Source of the DNA: Chitinophagaceae bacterium
GTDB taxonomy: Bacteria; Bacteroidota; Bacteroidia; Chitinophagales; UBA10324
Direction: 5' to 3'
DNA: 36,814 nt
Assembly: GCA_947474435.1 (NCBI GenBank)
Contig: CANJII010000031.1
Location: forward strand, 1-36,814
In this document: piece after piece, positions 1 to 8,439 of the stretch
Layout: each line of letters starts with the position of its first letter
How positions within the stretch are numbered: position 1 is the stretch's first letter
Program-made: the position numbers and the translations under genes
The notes under the pieces: generated by a model
The model's database searches: none
What the model saw: the letters and a program-made list of their open reading frames with translations, nothing else
Told to the model about the DNA's origin: nothing

Positions 1-402
1 AAAAAATCTGTTTTAATAATCAATTGCGGAACATGTATCATTTATGATTTTGTGAATGTGAAAGGCGAATACCTTGGAGGAAGTATTTCTCCCGGATTAG
101 AAATGCGATTTAATGCGCTGCACACTTTCACCAGCAAACTTCCGAAAATTAAAAAAGCGGTTCCCGAAAAATTTATTGGCAGCACAACTGAAGAATCCAT
201 ATTGAGCGGAGTAGTATTCGGAGCTTCAAAAGAAATTGACGGAATGATTGACGAATACAAAAAACAATTCTCGGGGTTGAAAGTGATAATTTCAGGGGGC
301 GATGCTCCAATGTTTGTTCCCCACCTTAAAAACAAGATATTTGCCGTCCCTCAAATTGTTTTAAGAGGTCTTTATCAAATTCTAAAGTTTAATGCTCGTT
401 AA
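1..402 (+). CDS. coaX: Type III pantothenate kinase, C-terminal part (5' end outside window)
   Basis: Type III pantothenate kinase phosphorylates pantothenate, the first step of coenzyme A synthesis, in the cytoplasm. The frame is open from base 1, so the start lies upstream of the window. The visible 133 residues begin with an N-C-G-T-C-I-I-Y-D stretch, the family's ASKHA-fold nucleotide/metal-binding segment. Then come G-E-Y-L-G-G and I-S-P-G-L motifs typical of CoaX, and a late I-S-G-G-D-A segment that matches the second nucleotide-binding loop. A GTG at 52 is internal and not a real start. The stop overlaps the ATG of the next gene by 11 bp, which implies translational coupling with the outer-membrane gene. 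The coaX-barrel-lptC order is seen in other Bacteroidota. Identification is firm; only the N-terminus is missing. Confidence 0.9.
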   Translation, partial: KKSVLIINCGTCIIYDFVNVKGEYLGGSISPGLEMRFNALHTFTSKLPKIKKAVPEKFIGSTTEESILSGVVFGASKEIDGMIDEYKKQFSGLKVIISGGDAPMFVPHLKNKIFAVPQIVLRGLYQILKFNAR

Positions 403-1687
403 CTTCAAAAGTTCCACTCTCCTGTTTTTTATTGTTTTAATTTCTTCGTTCGCATTTGCACAGGAGAATAATGTGTTAACCCGTTTTGGTATTGGTGATT
501 TAAAAAATCATTCGTCTGTAAACCTGCGCGGATGGGGAGGTTTAAGCGCTGCATACAACAGCACTAAAAATTACAACAACGATAATCCTGCGGCGCTTGG
601 TTACCTGAAATTTTCAACTTTTCAGTTTGCGGCTTATGGTGATTTTTTATCAGTGAAAACAAACTCTGCAAACGGTAAATTCGGTTATTCAGCTCCTGAA
701 TATTTAACACTTGCTGTTCCACTTAAAAAAAATAAAGCAGGCCTTGCATTAGGAATTCAAAGTTTCAGTCGTGTGAATTATGATATCAGACAGGTGAATG
801 ATTCTACTGAATACATTGGCAATTCATTTAACGCTTACACCGGCAGCGGTGGAACTTACAAAGTGTTTTTAGCCACCGGAATAAAATTTAAAAATTTATC
901 AATCGGGTTAAAAGCAAATTATTTATTCGGAACTTTGAAATATGTGAACATGCTTTTTTTAACCGACTCGGCCATCAACGCTTATTACTCTCGTAGTCAG
1001 GAAATAAAAAATTTCAGTACCATTTTATTGGAAGGCGGAATTCAGTTTCAACATGAATTTAAAAATAAAACAAAACTGAGTTTAGGTGCAACCGGAAATT
1101 TGCAAACGAATTTATCAGCTCATCATGATTTGTTATTTGAACGGTTGTATTACTCCGGAAGCTCGTTGGTTGCCAATGATACAGTGTACAATCAATCTAA
1201 TGTTAAAGGTGATGTGGTGATGCCGATGCAGATTGGTGCAGGTTTTATTTTTTCGAAATTGAAAGAAAGCCAGAGTGAAAAATGGGCAGTGTGGTCGTTG
1301 GGTGTTCAACTGAATTATGGCAGTTGGGCCAATTATAAATCGTTTGGTGTGAGCAGTTCAACAGTTAACAAAATGAAAATTGCTTTTGGTGGCGAGTGGA
1401 CTCCCGGAAAAGGATTTTACGATTCGTATTTCCGCAATGTGAGCTACCGCCTTGGTGGATATGCAGGAACAAATTATATATCAATCAATGGAAATACGGT
1501 TTCAGAAAAAGCAATCACACTTGGTTTTGGTTTTCCTGTTCGCCGGAGTGCGAGCGAATTGAATTTATCTTTTGATGCAGGCACAACCGGAAGCATTAAA
1601 CAAAATAACCTGCAACAGTTTTTTGTTAAGGGAACATTCGCTATCACACTCAGCGATTTCTGGTTTGTGAAACGGAAGTTTGAATAA
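392..1687 (+). CDS. Outer-membrane beta-barrel protein, conserved in Bacteroidota
   Basis: This 431-residue protein starts with a signal peptide (hydrophobic core at residues 9-22, cleavage probably after A-F-A-Q). The mature part is rich in alternating hydrophobic/polar strands with many Gly, Asn, Tyr and Phe, and it ends in a strand closing W-F-V-K-R-K-F-E. The pattern fits a transmembrane beta-barrel of the FadL/OmpP1-like or generic Bacteroidota porin type. An early L-T-R-F-G-I-G-D-L segment and N-D-N-P-A-A-L resemble the N-terminal part of such barrels. The ATG at 392 overlaps the coaX stop, and lptC follows three bases after its own stop, so the three are very likely one operon. Its substrate is unknown. 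It could be a transport barrel or a structural barrel, and the sequence does not decide. Confidence 0.7.
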   Translation: MLVNFKSSTLLFFIVLISSFAFAQENNVLTRFGIGDLKNHSSVNLRGWGGLSAAYNSTKNYNNDNPAALGYLKFSTFQFAAYGDFLSVKTNSANGKFGYSAPEYLTLAVPLKKNKAGLALGIQSFSRVNYDIRQVNDSTEYIGNSFNAYTGSGGTYKVFLATGIKFKNLSIGLKANYLFGTLKYVNMLFLTDSAINAYYSRSQEIKNFSTILLEGGIQFQHEFKNKTKLSLGATGNLQTNLSAHHDLLFERLYYSGSSLVANDTVYNQSNVKGDVVMPMQIGAGFIFSKLKESQSEKWAVWSLGVQLNYGSWANYKSFGVSSSTVNKMKIAFGGEWTPGKGFYDSYFRNVSYRLGGYAGTNYISINGNTVSEKAITLGFGFPVRRSASELNLSFDAGTTGSIKQNNLQQFFVKGTFAITLSDFWFVKRKFE

Positions 1688-1690
1688 TGT

Positions 1691-2248
1691 ATGCGACTTC
1701 TTGTTTCGATTTTATTAATTGTAATTCCATTTTTTTATTCCTGTGAAAATGATATTTCCGAAATAAATAAAATTTCGTCGCCGGAAGATGCGCAGCTGGA
1801 AATTGGAAAAAAAATTGAATTGCTTTACAGCGCTGATGGAAAAGTGAAAGCAAGATTATTGGCTCCTGAATTAAAAAGGCACCGCACAAAAATTCCATAT
1901 ACTGAAATGCCGAAGGGATTGAAAATGTATTTCTACAATGATTCGATGGTGAGCGAAAGTAAACTGACTGCAAAGTATGGAATCACTTATGAAAAAAGTA
2001 ACGAGATGATTGTGCGCGATAGTGTGGTGGTAATAAATCTGAAAGGAGAAAAGCTGGAAACCGAAGAACTGATTTGGAACGAACAAACACAAAAAATAAC
2101 AAGCAGTAAGTTTGTAAAAATTCAAACCCGCGACGAAATTATTTATGGTGATGGCATGGAAGCCAACAGTGATTTAACAAATTATAAAATCAAAAAAATA
2201 AGAGGCACCATCCGGTTGAAGGATAATCCGCTTGAAGAGAAAAATTAA
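1691..2248 (+). CDS. lptC: LptC-type lipopolysaccharide export protein
   Basis: LptC takes lipopolysaccharide from the inner-membrane LptBFG extractor and passes it to the periplasmic LptA bridge. The 185-residue protein begins with a short hydrophobic segment ending in F-F-Y-S-C, a plausible lipobox, so here it may be a lipoprotein rather than a bitopic protein. The body shows the strand pattern of the OstA/LptC beta-jellyroll: Y-S-A-D-G-K-V-K-A-R-L, then M-P-K-G-L-K-M-Y-F-Y, then repeated short strands (L-E-T-E-E-L-I-W, I-Y-G-D-G-M-E). These are features of the Bacteroidota LptC family (PF06835-like). The start ATG lies three bases after the preceding stop. The next gene has its own promoter, so the operon probably ends here. 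Confidence 0.8.
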   Translation: MRLLVSILLIVIPFFYSCENDISEINKISSPEDAQLEIGKKIELLYSADGKVKARLLAPELKRHRTKIPYTEMPKGLKMYFYNDSMVSESKLTAKYGITYEKSNEMIVRDSVVVINLKGEKLETEELIWNEQTQKITSSKFVKIQTRDEIIYGDGMEANSDLTNYKIKKIRGTIRLKDNPLEEKN

Positions 2249-2291
2249 TTTAACCCTCTGTTTAGAATATTTAATTTATGAATTAACTTAT

Positions 2292-2336
2292 GATAAACTA
2301 ACTAACAAGATTTGTACGGGGCTTGTTTTGTTTATC
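2292..2336. repeat. Two-part imperfect hairpin downstream of lptC
   Basis: The outer arms GATAAAC (2292-2298) and GTTTATC (2330-2336) and the inner arms AACAAG (2304-2309) and CTTGTT (2322-2327) pair around a 12-nt loop, with a 5/2-nt asymmetric internal loop. No T-run follows, so it is not a textbook intrinsic terminator. It may still stabilise or end the lptC transcript. The 3' half contains a 16-mer that recurs in inverted orientation at 12050-12065. Confidence 0.4.
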
Positions 2337-2431
2337 CTAAAATAAAATAATCTTCACTACTCCCCTCCAACAAAAAAATCGATTTGTTTCTAAATTAATA
2401 AAAAAATTTTATCTGCTTGTTTTCCGAATAA

Positions 2432-2439
2432 TAAATTTG
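2432..2439 (+). promoter_or_regulatory. -7 box (TAAATTTG) for the DinB-like gene
   Basis: An exact match to the Bacteroidota TAnnTTTG element, ending 20 nt before the ATG at 2460. No good -33 TTTG lies at the usual 19-21 nt distance. The position argues that the GTG at 2439, which overlaps the box, is not the start codon. Confidence 0.55.
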
Positions 2440-2459
2440 TGAATACTAAATTTCTCCTT

Positions 2460-2984
2460 ATGAAAATTCAAATGCCTGATACTGATTCCCTTTCAACTTA
2501 CTATAAAAGTTATTTAAAATATATACCTGAAGATGATTTAATGGAAGCGTTAATACAACAAAAAGAAATCAGTTCTGAATTTTTAACAACAATCCCGATA
2601 GAAAAAGAAACATTTCGATATGCTGAAGGTAAGTGGATGCTGAAAGAAATTGTCGGTCATATATGCGATACCGAACGAATATTAAATTATCGCGCACTCC
2701 GTTTTTCAAGAAATGATTCGAGCCCTTTAACAGGTTTTGACGAAAACTTTTATGTTCCAAATTCCAATCAAGCACATTTAAGTTTAAATAAAATTTCAGA
2801 AGAGAAATCAGCCATCAGTTCATCAACTATTTTACTTTTTAAAAATATGAATCAGGAAATGTTGGACCGAAACGGAACAGCAAATAATTTAAAAGTCACT
2901 CCGCGTGCAATATTATTTTTCATAGTAGCACATGAGCGGCATCACTTAAAAATTATTCAGGAAAAATATATTAATGCAATGTGA
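2460..2984 (+). CDS. DinB-like putative metal-dependent protein
   Basis: This 174-residue protein has the DinB/YfiT four-helix-bundle pattern (DinB_2 type). An early W-M-L-K-E-I-V-G-H-I-C-D-T-E-R segment carries the first histidine plus Asp/Glu. A late A-H-E-R-H-H-L-K-I-I segment carries the second and third metal-ligand histidines. Members include damage-inducible proteins, thiol S-transferases and hydrolases, usually with a Ni or Zn ion. The exact reaction here is unknown. The ATG at 2460 is chosen because an upstream GTG at 2439 falls in the -7 promoter box; a second in-frame ATG at 2472 is also possible. The gene stands alone between lptC and the large secreted genes. Confidence 0.8.
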   Translation: MKIQMPDTDSLSTYYKSYLKYIPEDDLMEALIQQKEISSEFLTTIPIEKETFRYAEGKWMLKEIVGHICDTERILNYRALRFSRNDSSPLTGFDENFYVPNSNQAHLSLNKISEEKSAISSSTILLFKNMNQEMLDRNGTANNLKVTPRAILFFIVAHERHHLKIIQEKYINAM

Positions 2985-3079
2985 GCATGTAAGAAGCCCC
3001 TTATCATAATAGAAAATAGTGGAAATTATGCTTCCCAGATGAAAAATAATTATTACTTTTCGGAAGTAAATTATTACGG

Positions 3080-6000
3080 ATGACAAAAATCTACACGCCC
3101 CTGATTTCATTAATTATTTTAATGCAGGTGTTTTCATTTGAGAAAGTTAATGCTCAACAAACAATTCAGATTTATCAGGAAGATTTTAATAGTGGTGGAG
3201 CAAATTTTTTATTGAACACAGGCGGGCCATCTTCCAATTCAGGCCCCAATCAATGGATCATCAATAACAGTTTTAATGGCAACGGAACTTATCCAAATAC
3301 TCCCGACGAAACACAAACCGTAAGCGGAACTATTGCCGGCGCACCCATCAGTCCGTATCTGCACATTCATGATATTGCTGTTGCTCCGGCAACTTCGAAT
3401 GCAAATTACAATCCTGCAGTTGCTTCCGATAATTTCGCTCAGATTAATGAAGACATGTGCACCGTTGGTTTAGAAAATACGATACTGACATTTTTTTATA
3501 TTGGTGAAGGAAACGCCAGCGACTATTGTGAATTATATTATAGTATAAATAGCGGGGGCAGTTGGACTCAGGTTGGAATGAGTCAATATAATAACGCCAG
3601 TTTATGGAAATATGAAATTGTAACCGATCCGAATTTTGATAATCAGGCAACTCTTCGTTTCGGGTGGAGATGGAAAAATCTGGGTGTAGGTGCTAATGCA
3701 ATTTCAATTGGCATAGAAGATATAATAGTTGTAAGTACTTACGACAATGTAAACAATCCGGTAAACATAAATATTACCTCCATTGCGCCGAATCCGGTTT
3801 GTGCCGGAAGTTTTCTTTCAATTTTTTACTCATTAACGCACGCATTGTGTGATGGAACCTATCAAATTCAGATGTCGAACTCAGCTGGAACATTTACCGG
3901 GAATAATTTAGGGGTGTTCACAATTGCTTCCGGAACAGTTTCTGGTGGAATTGGTGGTATGATTCCAAGTGCTACACCAGCAGGAAATTGTTATAAAATC
4001 AGAATTGACCGGCTTGCTCCTCCGCCAGCTATTACTGGAATAGCAAGTATTTGTTTTGAAGTAATACTTTGTCCGAACACCATCACCACTCTTCAACCCG
4101 TTGTAACATTTGGTCCTGATACTTTATGTGCCGGCAGTGTAATTGATGTTCCTTTTTATTCAACAGGTGCGTTTCAGGCAAGCAATAATTATATAGCGCA
4201 GTTGTCTGATGCAAATGGAAATTTTACAACCCCGGTTGTATTGGGTGTTTTGCCAAGTGGTTCAGCATATGATCCAATGGTGGGATCTCCACCCGGAAAT
4301 GTTTCAGGGTTAGTTCCATTAAATACGCCTGTTGGATGTAATTATTTTATCAGAGTGGTTTCTACCAATCCGAATGTTATTCCACCACCTCAAAATTATT
4401 TCGGTCCTTTCTGTATCAAGCACTGTGATAATACCACGAACAACATGCAGGATATTCAAGTATGTATAACATTAACACAAGGGGTTGACACCACTATATC
4501 TTACGACATAAATACTTTTACCGGCAGCACAACATACGGTGCCGGAAATGTTTTTGAAGTACAGGTATTGAGTTCTCAAACTTATGCAGTATTAAATAAT
4601 GGATCGTTTGGTTCGGTGGTATCAAGTTCGTCAGGAACTTTGACTCTGTCTATTCCAGGTTTAACGCAAGTGATTGCATTACTTGGTTCGCCAGGAACCG
4701 GAATGTATTATATCCGGTTAGTGGCAAGCAATCCGATTCCGGCATGGGATAGCTTAGGTTCATTGGTAAGATTGATTATTGGTTCACCTGATTCGCTTTC
4801 ACCATTAATTTTTCCGGATGATACTTTAATTTGTCCCGGAGATATTCTTGCAATTACAATCGGAAATTATAATCCAACAAGTCAGTACCAATGGCATTCG
4901 CCGATTTTAAGTAATGGAAACCCTTTCTTTTGGTCATACAACCCATTGTTAATTCAATTTAACAATAGCACACCGGCAGGTACCTATTGGTTTACTTGTC
5001 GTGAAAAAAACAATGGTTGCTGGGGGCCCTTATCTGATACCGTGTTTGTTACAGTTTTAACGATTCCCAATGTTCAAATAACCGCCCCTACTCCCGTATG
5101 TCAGGGTGATACTATTTACATGCATGTGCCATTTCAACCAGCCACTTACTATTCGTGGGGAGCAACCTGGGGAACAATTACTGATACATCAAACAATGAA
5201 TTATACATGGTGTTTGATTCAGTTGGAGCAGTGCAAATAAATATTTTTGCTTTGAATCAATGTGGTCAGGCAAATGGTATTAAAAATATAACCGTTCAAA
5301 CCCGGCCAATAGTTGTTGCTTCAAATGATACTACCGTTTGTTCGGGTCAACCTGTAACATTATCCGCATTAAGTAATGTAAATAATTATACTTGGACCGA
5401 TACTTCAAATGTTCAATTGGGAACCGGCACTTCATTAAATGTTTCACCTGATAGTGCGACTTCTTATATTATCACTTCAACAAATACAGTTGGGTGCAAG
5501 GATAAAGATACCGTTACTGTTTTCATCAATCCATTACCTGAAATAATTTTGGGGCAAAATGGAATTTCATGTCCTGGTGAAAGTGATGGAAGTATCAATA
5601 GCCAAATAATTTTAGGAACTGCACCATTTACTTATGCCTGGAGTACAGTGCCTGTACAAACCACTCCATCTATTTCAAACCTTCCATTTGGAAGCTACAC
5701 TGTTTTTGTAACCGACGCTTTTGGTTGCATAAACTCAAATTCAATAACAGTTATTCAACCTGCAGTTCTTGGTTTAAGTTTTACAGTTGTGAATGCTGAT
5801 TATGGAATTAACAATGGATCAATAACCGCAAGTGCTGCAGGAGGAACAGCCCCATATACTTATGTATGGAGTACTATTCCATCACAAACCGGTTCAACAA
5901 TTTTAAATCTTGGCCCCGGAATTTATCATGTTACGGTTACAGATTCACATGGGTGTACTGCTGAAGGTGAAGTAACCATAGTTATTACCGGAAGTGAATT

Positions 6001-6265
6001 ATATATACCAAATGGGTTTTCACCAAACGGCGATGGAATTAATGATGAGTTTTTAGTAATTGGGAGAAACATGTCGGACTTACTCATTCGCATTTATAAC
6101 CGTTGGGGCGAGCTTGTGTATGAATCTACCAGCATGACCAAGGGATGGGATGGAGTTTATAAAGGGTTGCCTTGCTCACTGGGTGTTTTTGTTTATTATG
6201 TTGAAGCTGATTTTTACGACGGTAGTAGAAAAACAGCTAAAGGAAACTTAACGCTCATTCGCTAA
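3080..6265 (+). CDS. Large secreted adhesin-like protein with SprB repeats and T9SS type B sorting domain
   Basis: This 1061-residue protein has a signal peptide (about residues 1-25, cleavage near V-N-A-Q). A long region of Ig/PKD-like beta modules with regularly spaced cysteines follows, for example two related modules starting N-P-V-C-A-G-S and D-T-L-C-A-G-S. Near residues 815-975 are two SprB-type repeats (G-S-I...G-T-A-P-F-T-Y-A-W-S and G-S-I-T-A-S-A-A-G-G-T-A-P-Y-T-Y-V-W-S). The last ~85 residues are a gliding-motility-associated C-terminal domain: P-N-G-F-S-P-N-G-D-G-I-N-D, then Y-N-R-W-G-E-L-V-Y, then W-D-G, the hallmark of T9SS type B cargo. It is therefore likely exported through T9SS to the cell surface, possibly for adhesion or gliding. 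The next gene begins 42 bp downstream on the same strand with no terminator between, so the two may be cotranscribed. Confidence 0.85.
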   Translation: MTKIYTPLISLIILMQVFSFEKVNAQQTIQIYQEDFNSGGANFLLNTGGPSSNSGPNQWIINNSFNGNGTYPNTPDETQTVSGTIAGAPISPYLHIHDIAVAPATSNANYNPAVASDNFAQINEDMCTVGLENTILTFFYIGEGNASDYCELYYSINSGGSWTQVGMSQYNNASLWKYEIVTDPNFDNQATLRFGWRWKNLGVGANAISIGIEDIIVVSTYDNVNNPVNINITSIAPNPVCAGSFLSIFYSLTHALCDGTYQIQMSNSAGTFTGNNLGVFTIASGTVSGGIGGMIPSATPAGNCYKIRIDRLAPPPAITGIASICFEVILCPNTITTLQPVVTFGPDTLCAGSVIDVPFYSTGAFQASNNYIAQLSDANGNFTTPVVLGVLPSGSAYDPMVGSPPGNVSGLVPLNTPVGCNYFIRVVSTNPNVIPPPQNYFGPFCIKHCDNTTNNMQDIQVCITLTQGVDTTISYDINTFTGSTTYGAGNVFEVQVLSSQTYAVLNNGSFGSVVSSSSGTLTLSIPGLTQVIALLGSPGTGMYYIRLVASNPIPAWDSLGSLVRLIIGSPDSLSPLIFPDDTLICPGDILAITIGNYNPTSQYQWHSPILSNGNPFFWSYNPLLIQFNNSTPAGTYWFTCREKNNGCWGPLSDTVFVTVLTIPNVQITAPTPVCQGDTIYMHVPFQPATYYSWGATWGTITDTSNNELYMVFDSVGAVQINIFALNQCGQANGIKNITVQTRPIVVASNDTTVCSGQPVTLSALSNVNNYTWTDTSNVQLGTGTSLNVSPDSATSYIITSTNTVGCKDKDTVTVFINPLPEIILGQNGISCPGESDGSINSQIILGTAPFTYAWSTVPVQTTPSISNLPFGSYTVFVTDAFGCINSNSITVIQPAVLGLSFTVVNADYGINNGSITASAAGGTAPYTYVWSTIPSQTGSTILNLGPGIYHVTVTDSHGCTAEGEVTIVITGSELYIPNGFSPNGDGINDEFLVIGRNMSDLLIRIYNRWGELVYESTSMTKGWDGVYKGLPCSLGVFVYYVEADFYDGSRKTAKGNLTLIR

Positions 6266-6307
6266 TCATTAATTAGTTCAACATCAGTTTTAAAATAAAA
6301 ATTTTCT

Positions 6308-8383
6308 ATGAAAAAAATTCTTGCTATTGCATTTTTGATTTCTTCATTTTCAGTTACTGCACAAACTTATTTTGTAAGTCAGATACCTTACAATCCAATG
6401 CCGTTTGATTCAGGCATTGAAGTATTGAATTATGTGGATGATCAATACAGCACACCAATGGCTATCGGATTTGATTTTTATTTTTTCGGTCAAGCCTATA
6501 ATCAACTTCTTTTCAGCACAAACAGTTATGTTACTTTTGATTTATCGGGTTCAGGTAGTTATAGTCAATGGAATATTTCAACACCTATTCCGGCAAATAC
6601 AAATCCGATGAATTCAATTTATTTTCCATTTCAGGATTTGTTACCAGCTGTAACAGGTTCTGGTACTATGCATCATCAGGTATATGGTTTCCCTCCGAAC
6701 AGAAAGTTTGTTATGTCTTTTGACTCCATTCCATTTTTCAGTTGTACGAATTTGTTTTATTCCGGCCAGCTTATTTTATATGAGGGTACAAACAATATTG
6801 AAATTAATATTCGACAAAAAGATTTATGTACAGCATGGAATAGTGGTGCCGGCATATTAGGAATTCAAAATGCAACAGGTACACAAGCTTTTACTGCATC
6901 AAATTATAATTACCCAACGCAATGGACTGCTAATAACGAATCATGGTTGTTCAGCCCCGATAGTATTTACTCTCCGCAAACAAATCAAAACAGAATCAGT
7001 GGTCGTGTGTTTGCCGATTTGGATTTTGATTGCAATTTCGGTGGATTGGATTATCCATTGATGAACAAGCCTGTTTTAATTTCTGATACTGCCGGTAACA
7101 CGCAATACATGTTTACTGATATGCAGGGATATTACAGCAAGTATGTTGATGCGGGAGTTTATACCTGGACCACCAACAATATTGCAAACCAGAATTATTC
7201 AACCAATTGTCCGGTTAGCGGAAGCTTTAATTATACTTTCACTGGATTTAATGACAGTACAGACAACAATATGATTGCCGATACCATTGTTGATTATTGC
7301 AGTGATCTTACAACATCTATCTGGGTTTATGGTGAACCGGATTCCACTTTCTGGTGGGGCGCCGATCCACTCGGAGTTTGTGATACCGGTTACATTCAAT
7401 TGCATGTTTCAAACAACGGAACAATGAATGACAATGCAACTGTGACTTTAACTTTGAATGATTCTACTTCCATTCTTAATTGTCCGGTTACATTTATTTC
7501 GCTTGGCAATAATCAAATTTCTATTGACCTTGGAAATTTAGTTGCCGGTGCCGACACTACTGTGGTAATTATGATTCAGGCAGGGTGCGATACAATCGGA
7601 ACTCCTTATTGTTTTGCTGCTTCGGTTGCAGGTGGAGTTTATGATTGCTGGATGTATAACAACATTGATAATTTGTGTGTGCAGATTGGAGTACCGTTTG
7701 ATCCGAATGCCATGTTGGTTTCTTCAACGCTTCACCCGCAGGATGGTATTGTTGATTTTATTCAAACTCAACCGACTGATGATTTTACTTATACCATCAT
7801 GTTTCAGAATACCGGTTCAGCCGTAGCTCATGATGTGCGGGTTGAAACCATTATTGATTCGCACCTGAATATTAATTCAATTACACCCAGTGCATCAAGT
7901 GCAAATTTTAATTGGTTAGTGATTGGCAATAAACTGATTTTAGAATTTATTGGAATTGAATTGGCCGACAGTAATGCCAACGAACCTGCAAGTCATGGTT
8001 TTGTTCGGTTTAAAATTGAGCAGGCAGCAGGTAATAGCTACGGAACCTTTATACCGCAAATGGCAAATATTTATTTCGATTACCTGAGTCCGGTTGCAAC
8101 CAACAATGCAGTGGTTGAATTGCATCAGCAGGTTGTAGAATCAGTTGGTACTGCTTCAGTAACTGAAATTTTTATTACACCAAATCCGGCTACCGATAAA
8201 TTTTATATCAACTGCAATCAACAAGCACAATATTCCATTCAGGATTTATCAGGAAGAATTTTTGAGAGTGGAATAATTTCGGAACCAACAGAATTGAATT
8301 GCAGTGATTGGGCGAAAGGAATTTATTTTATTACTCTTCAAACAACAGAAGGAAAACAAGTAAAAAAATTAGTGAAAAATTAA
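6308..8383 (+). CDS. Secreted multidomain protein with T9SS type A sorting domain
   Basis: This 691-residue protein has an N-terminal signal peptide (M-K-K-I-L-A-I-A, cleavage near V-T-A-Q). Residues ~20-205 look like a beta-sandwich surface domain. Residues ~225-285 resemble a Cna-B/SdrD-B-like module (I-S-G-R-V-F-A-D-L-D-F-D-C, then D-M-Q-G-Y-Y). Residues ~330-460 are a DUF11-like beta module. A domain with F-Q-N-T-G-S-A-V-A-H-D-V and I-Y-F-D-Y follows, a combination frequent in Bacteroidota surface proteins (DUF7619-like). The last ~75 residues form a type A CTD: I-T-P-N-P-A-T-D-K-F, a D-L-S-G-R-I segment, G-I-Y-F-I-T-L, and a basic end V-K-K-L-V-K-N. It is likely T9SS cargo. The binding target is unknown. 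It sits 42 bp after the type B protein and converges with the next gene. Confidence 0.8.
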   Translation: MKKILAIAFLISSFSVTAQTYFVSQIPYNPMPFDSGIEVLNYVDDQYSTPMAIGFDFYFFGQAYNQLLFSTNSYVTFDLSGSGSYSQWNISTPIPANTNPMNSIYFPFQDLLPAVTGSGTMHHQVYGFPPNRKFVMSFDSIPFFSCTNLFYSGQLILYEGTNNIEINIRQKDLCTAWNSGAGILGIQNATGTQAFTASNYNYPTQWTANNESWLFSPDSIYSPQTNQNRISGRVFADLDFDCNFGGLDYPLMNKPVLISDTAGNTQYMFTDMQGYYSKYVDAGVYTWTTNNIANQNYSTNCPVSGSFNYTFTGFNDSTDNNMIADTIVDYCSDLTTSIWVYGEPDSTFWWGADPLGVCDTGYIQLHVSNNGTMNDNATVTLTLNDSTSILNCPVTFISLGNNQISIDLGNLVAGADTTVVIMIQAGCDTIGTPYCFAASVAGGVYDCWMYNNIDNLCVQIGVPFDPNAMLVSSTLHPQDGIVDFIQTQPTDDFTYTIMFQNTGSAVAHDVRVETIIDSHLNINSITPSASSANFNWLVIGNKLILEFIGIELADSNANEPASHGFVRFKIEQAAGNSYGTFIPQMANIYFDYLSPVATNNAVVELHQQVVESVGTASVTEIFITPNPATDKFYINCNQQAQYSIQDLSGRIFESGIISEPTELNCSDWAKGIYFITLQTTEGKQVKKLVKN

Positions 8384-8439
8384 TACTTCATTTTACACTA
8401 AGTAGTCGCTGACGATGATTAAAGTATGAAATTTGAACC

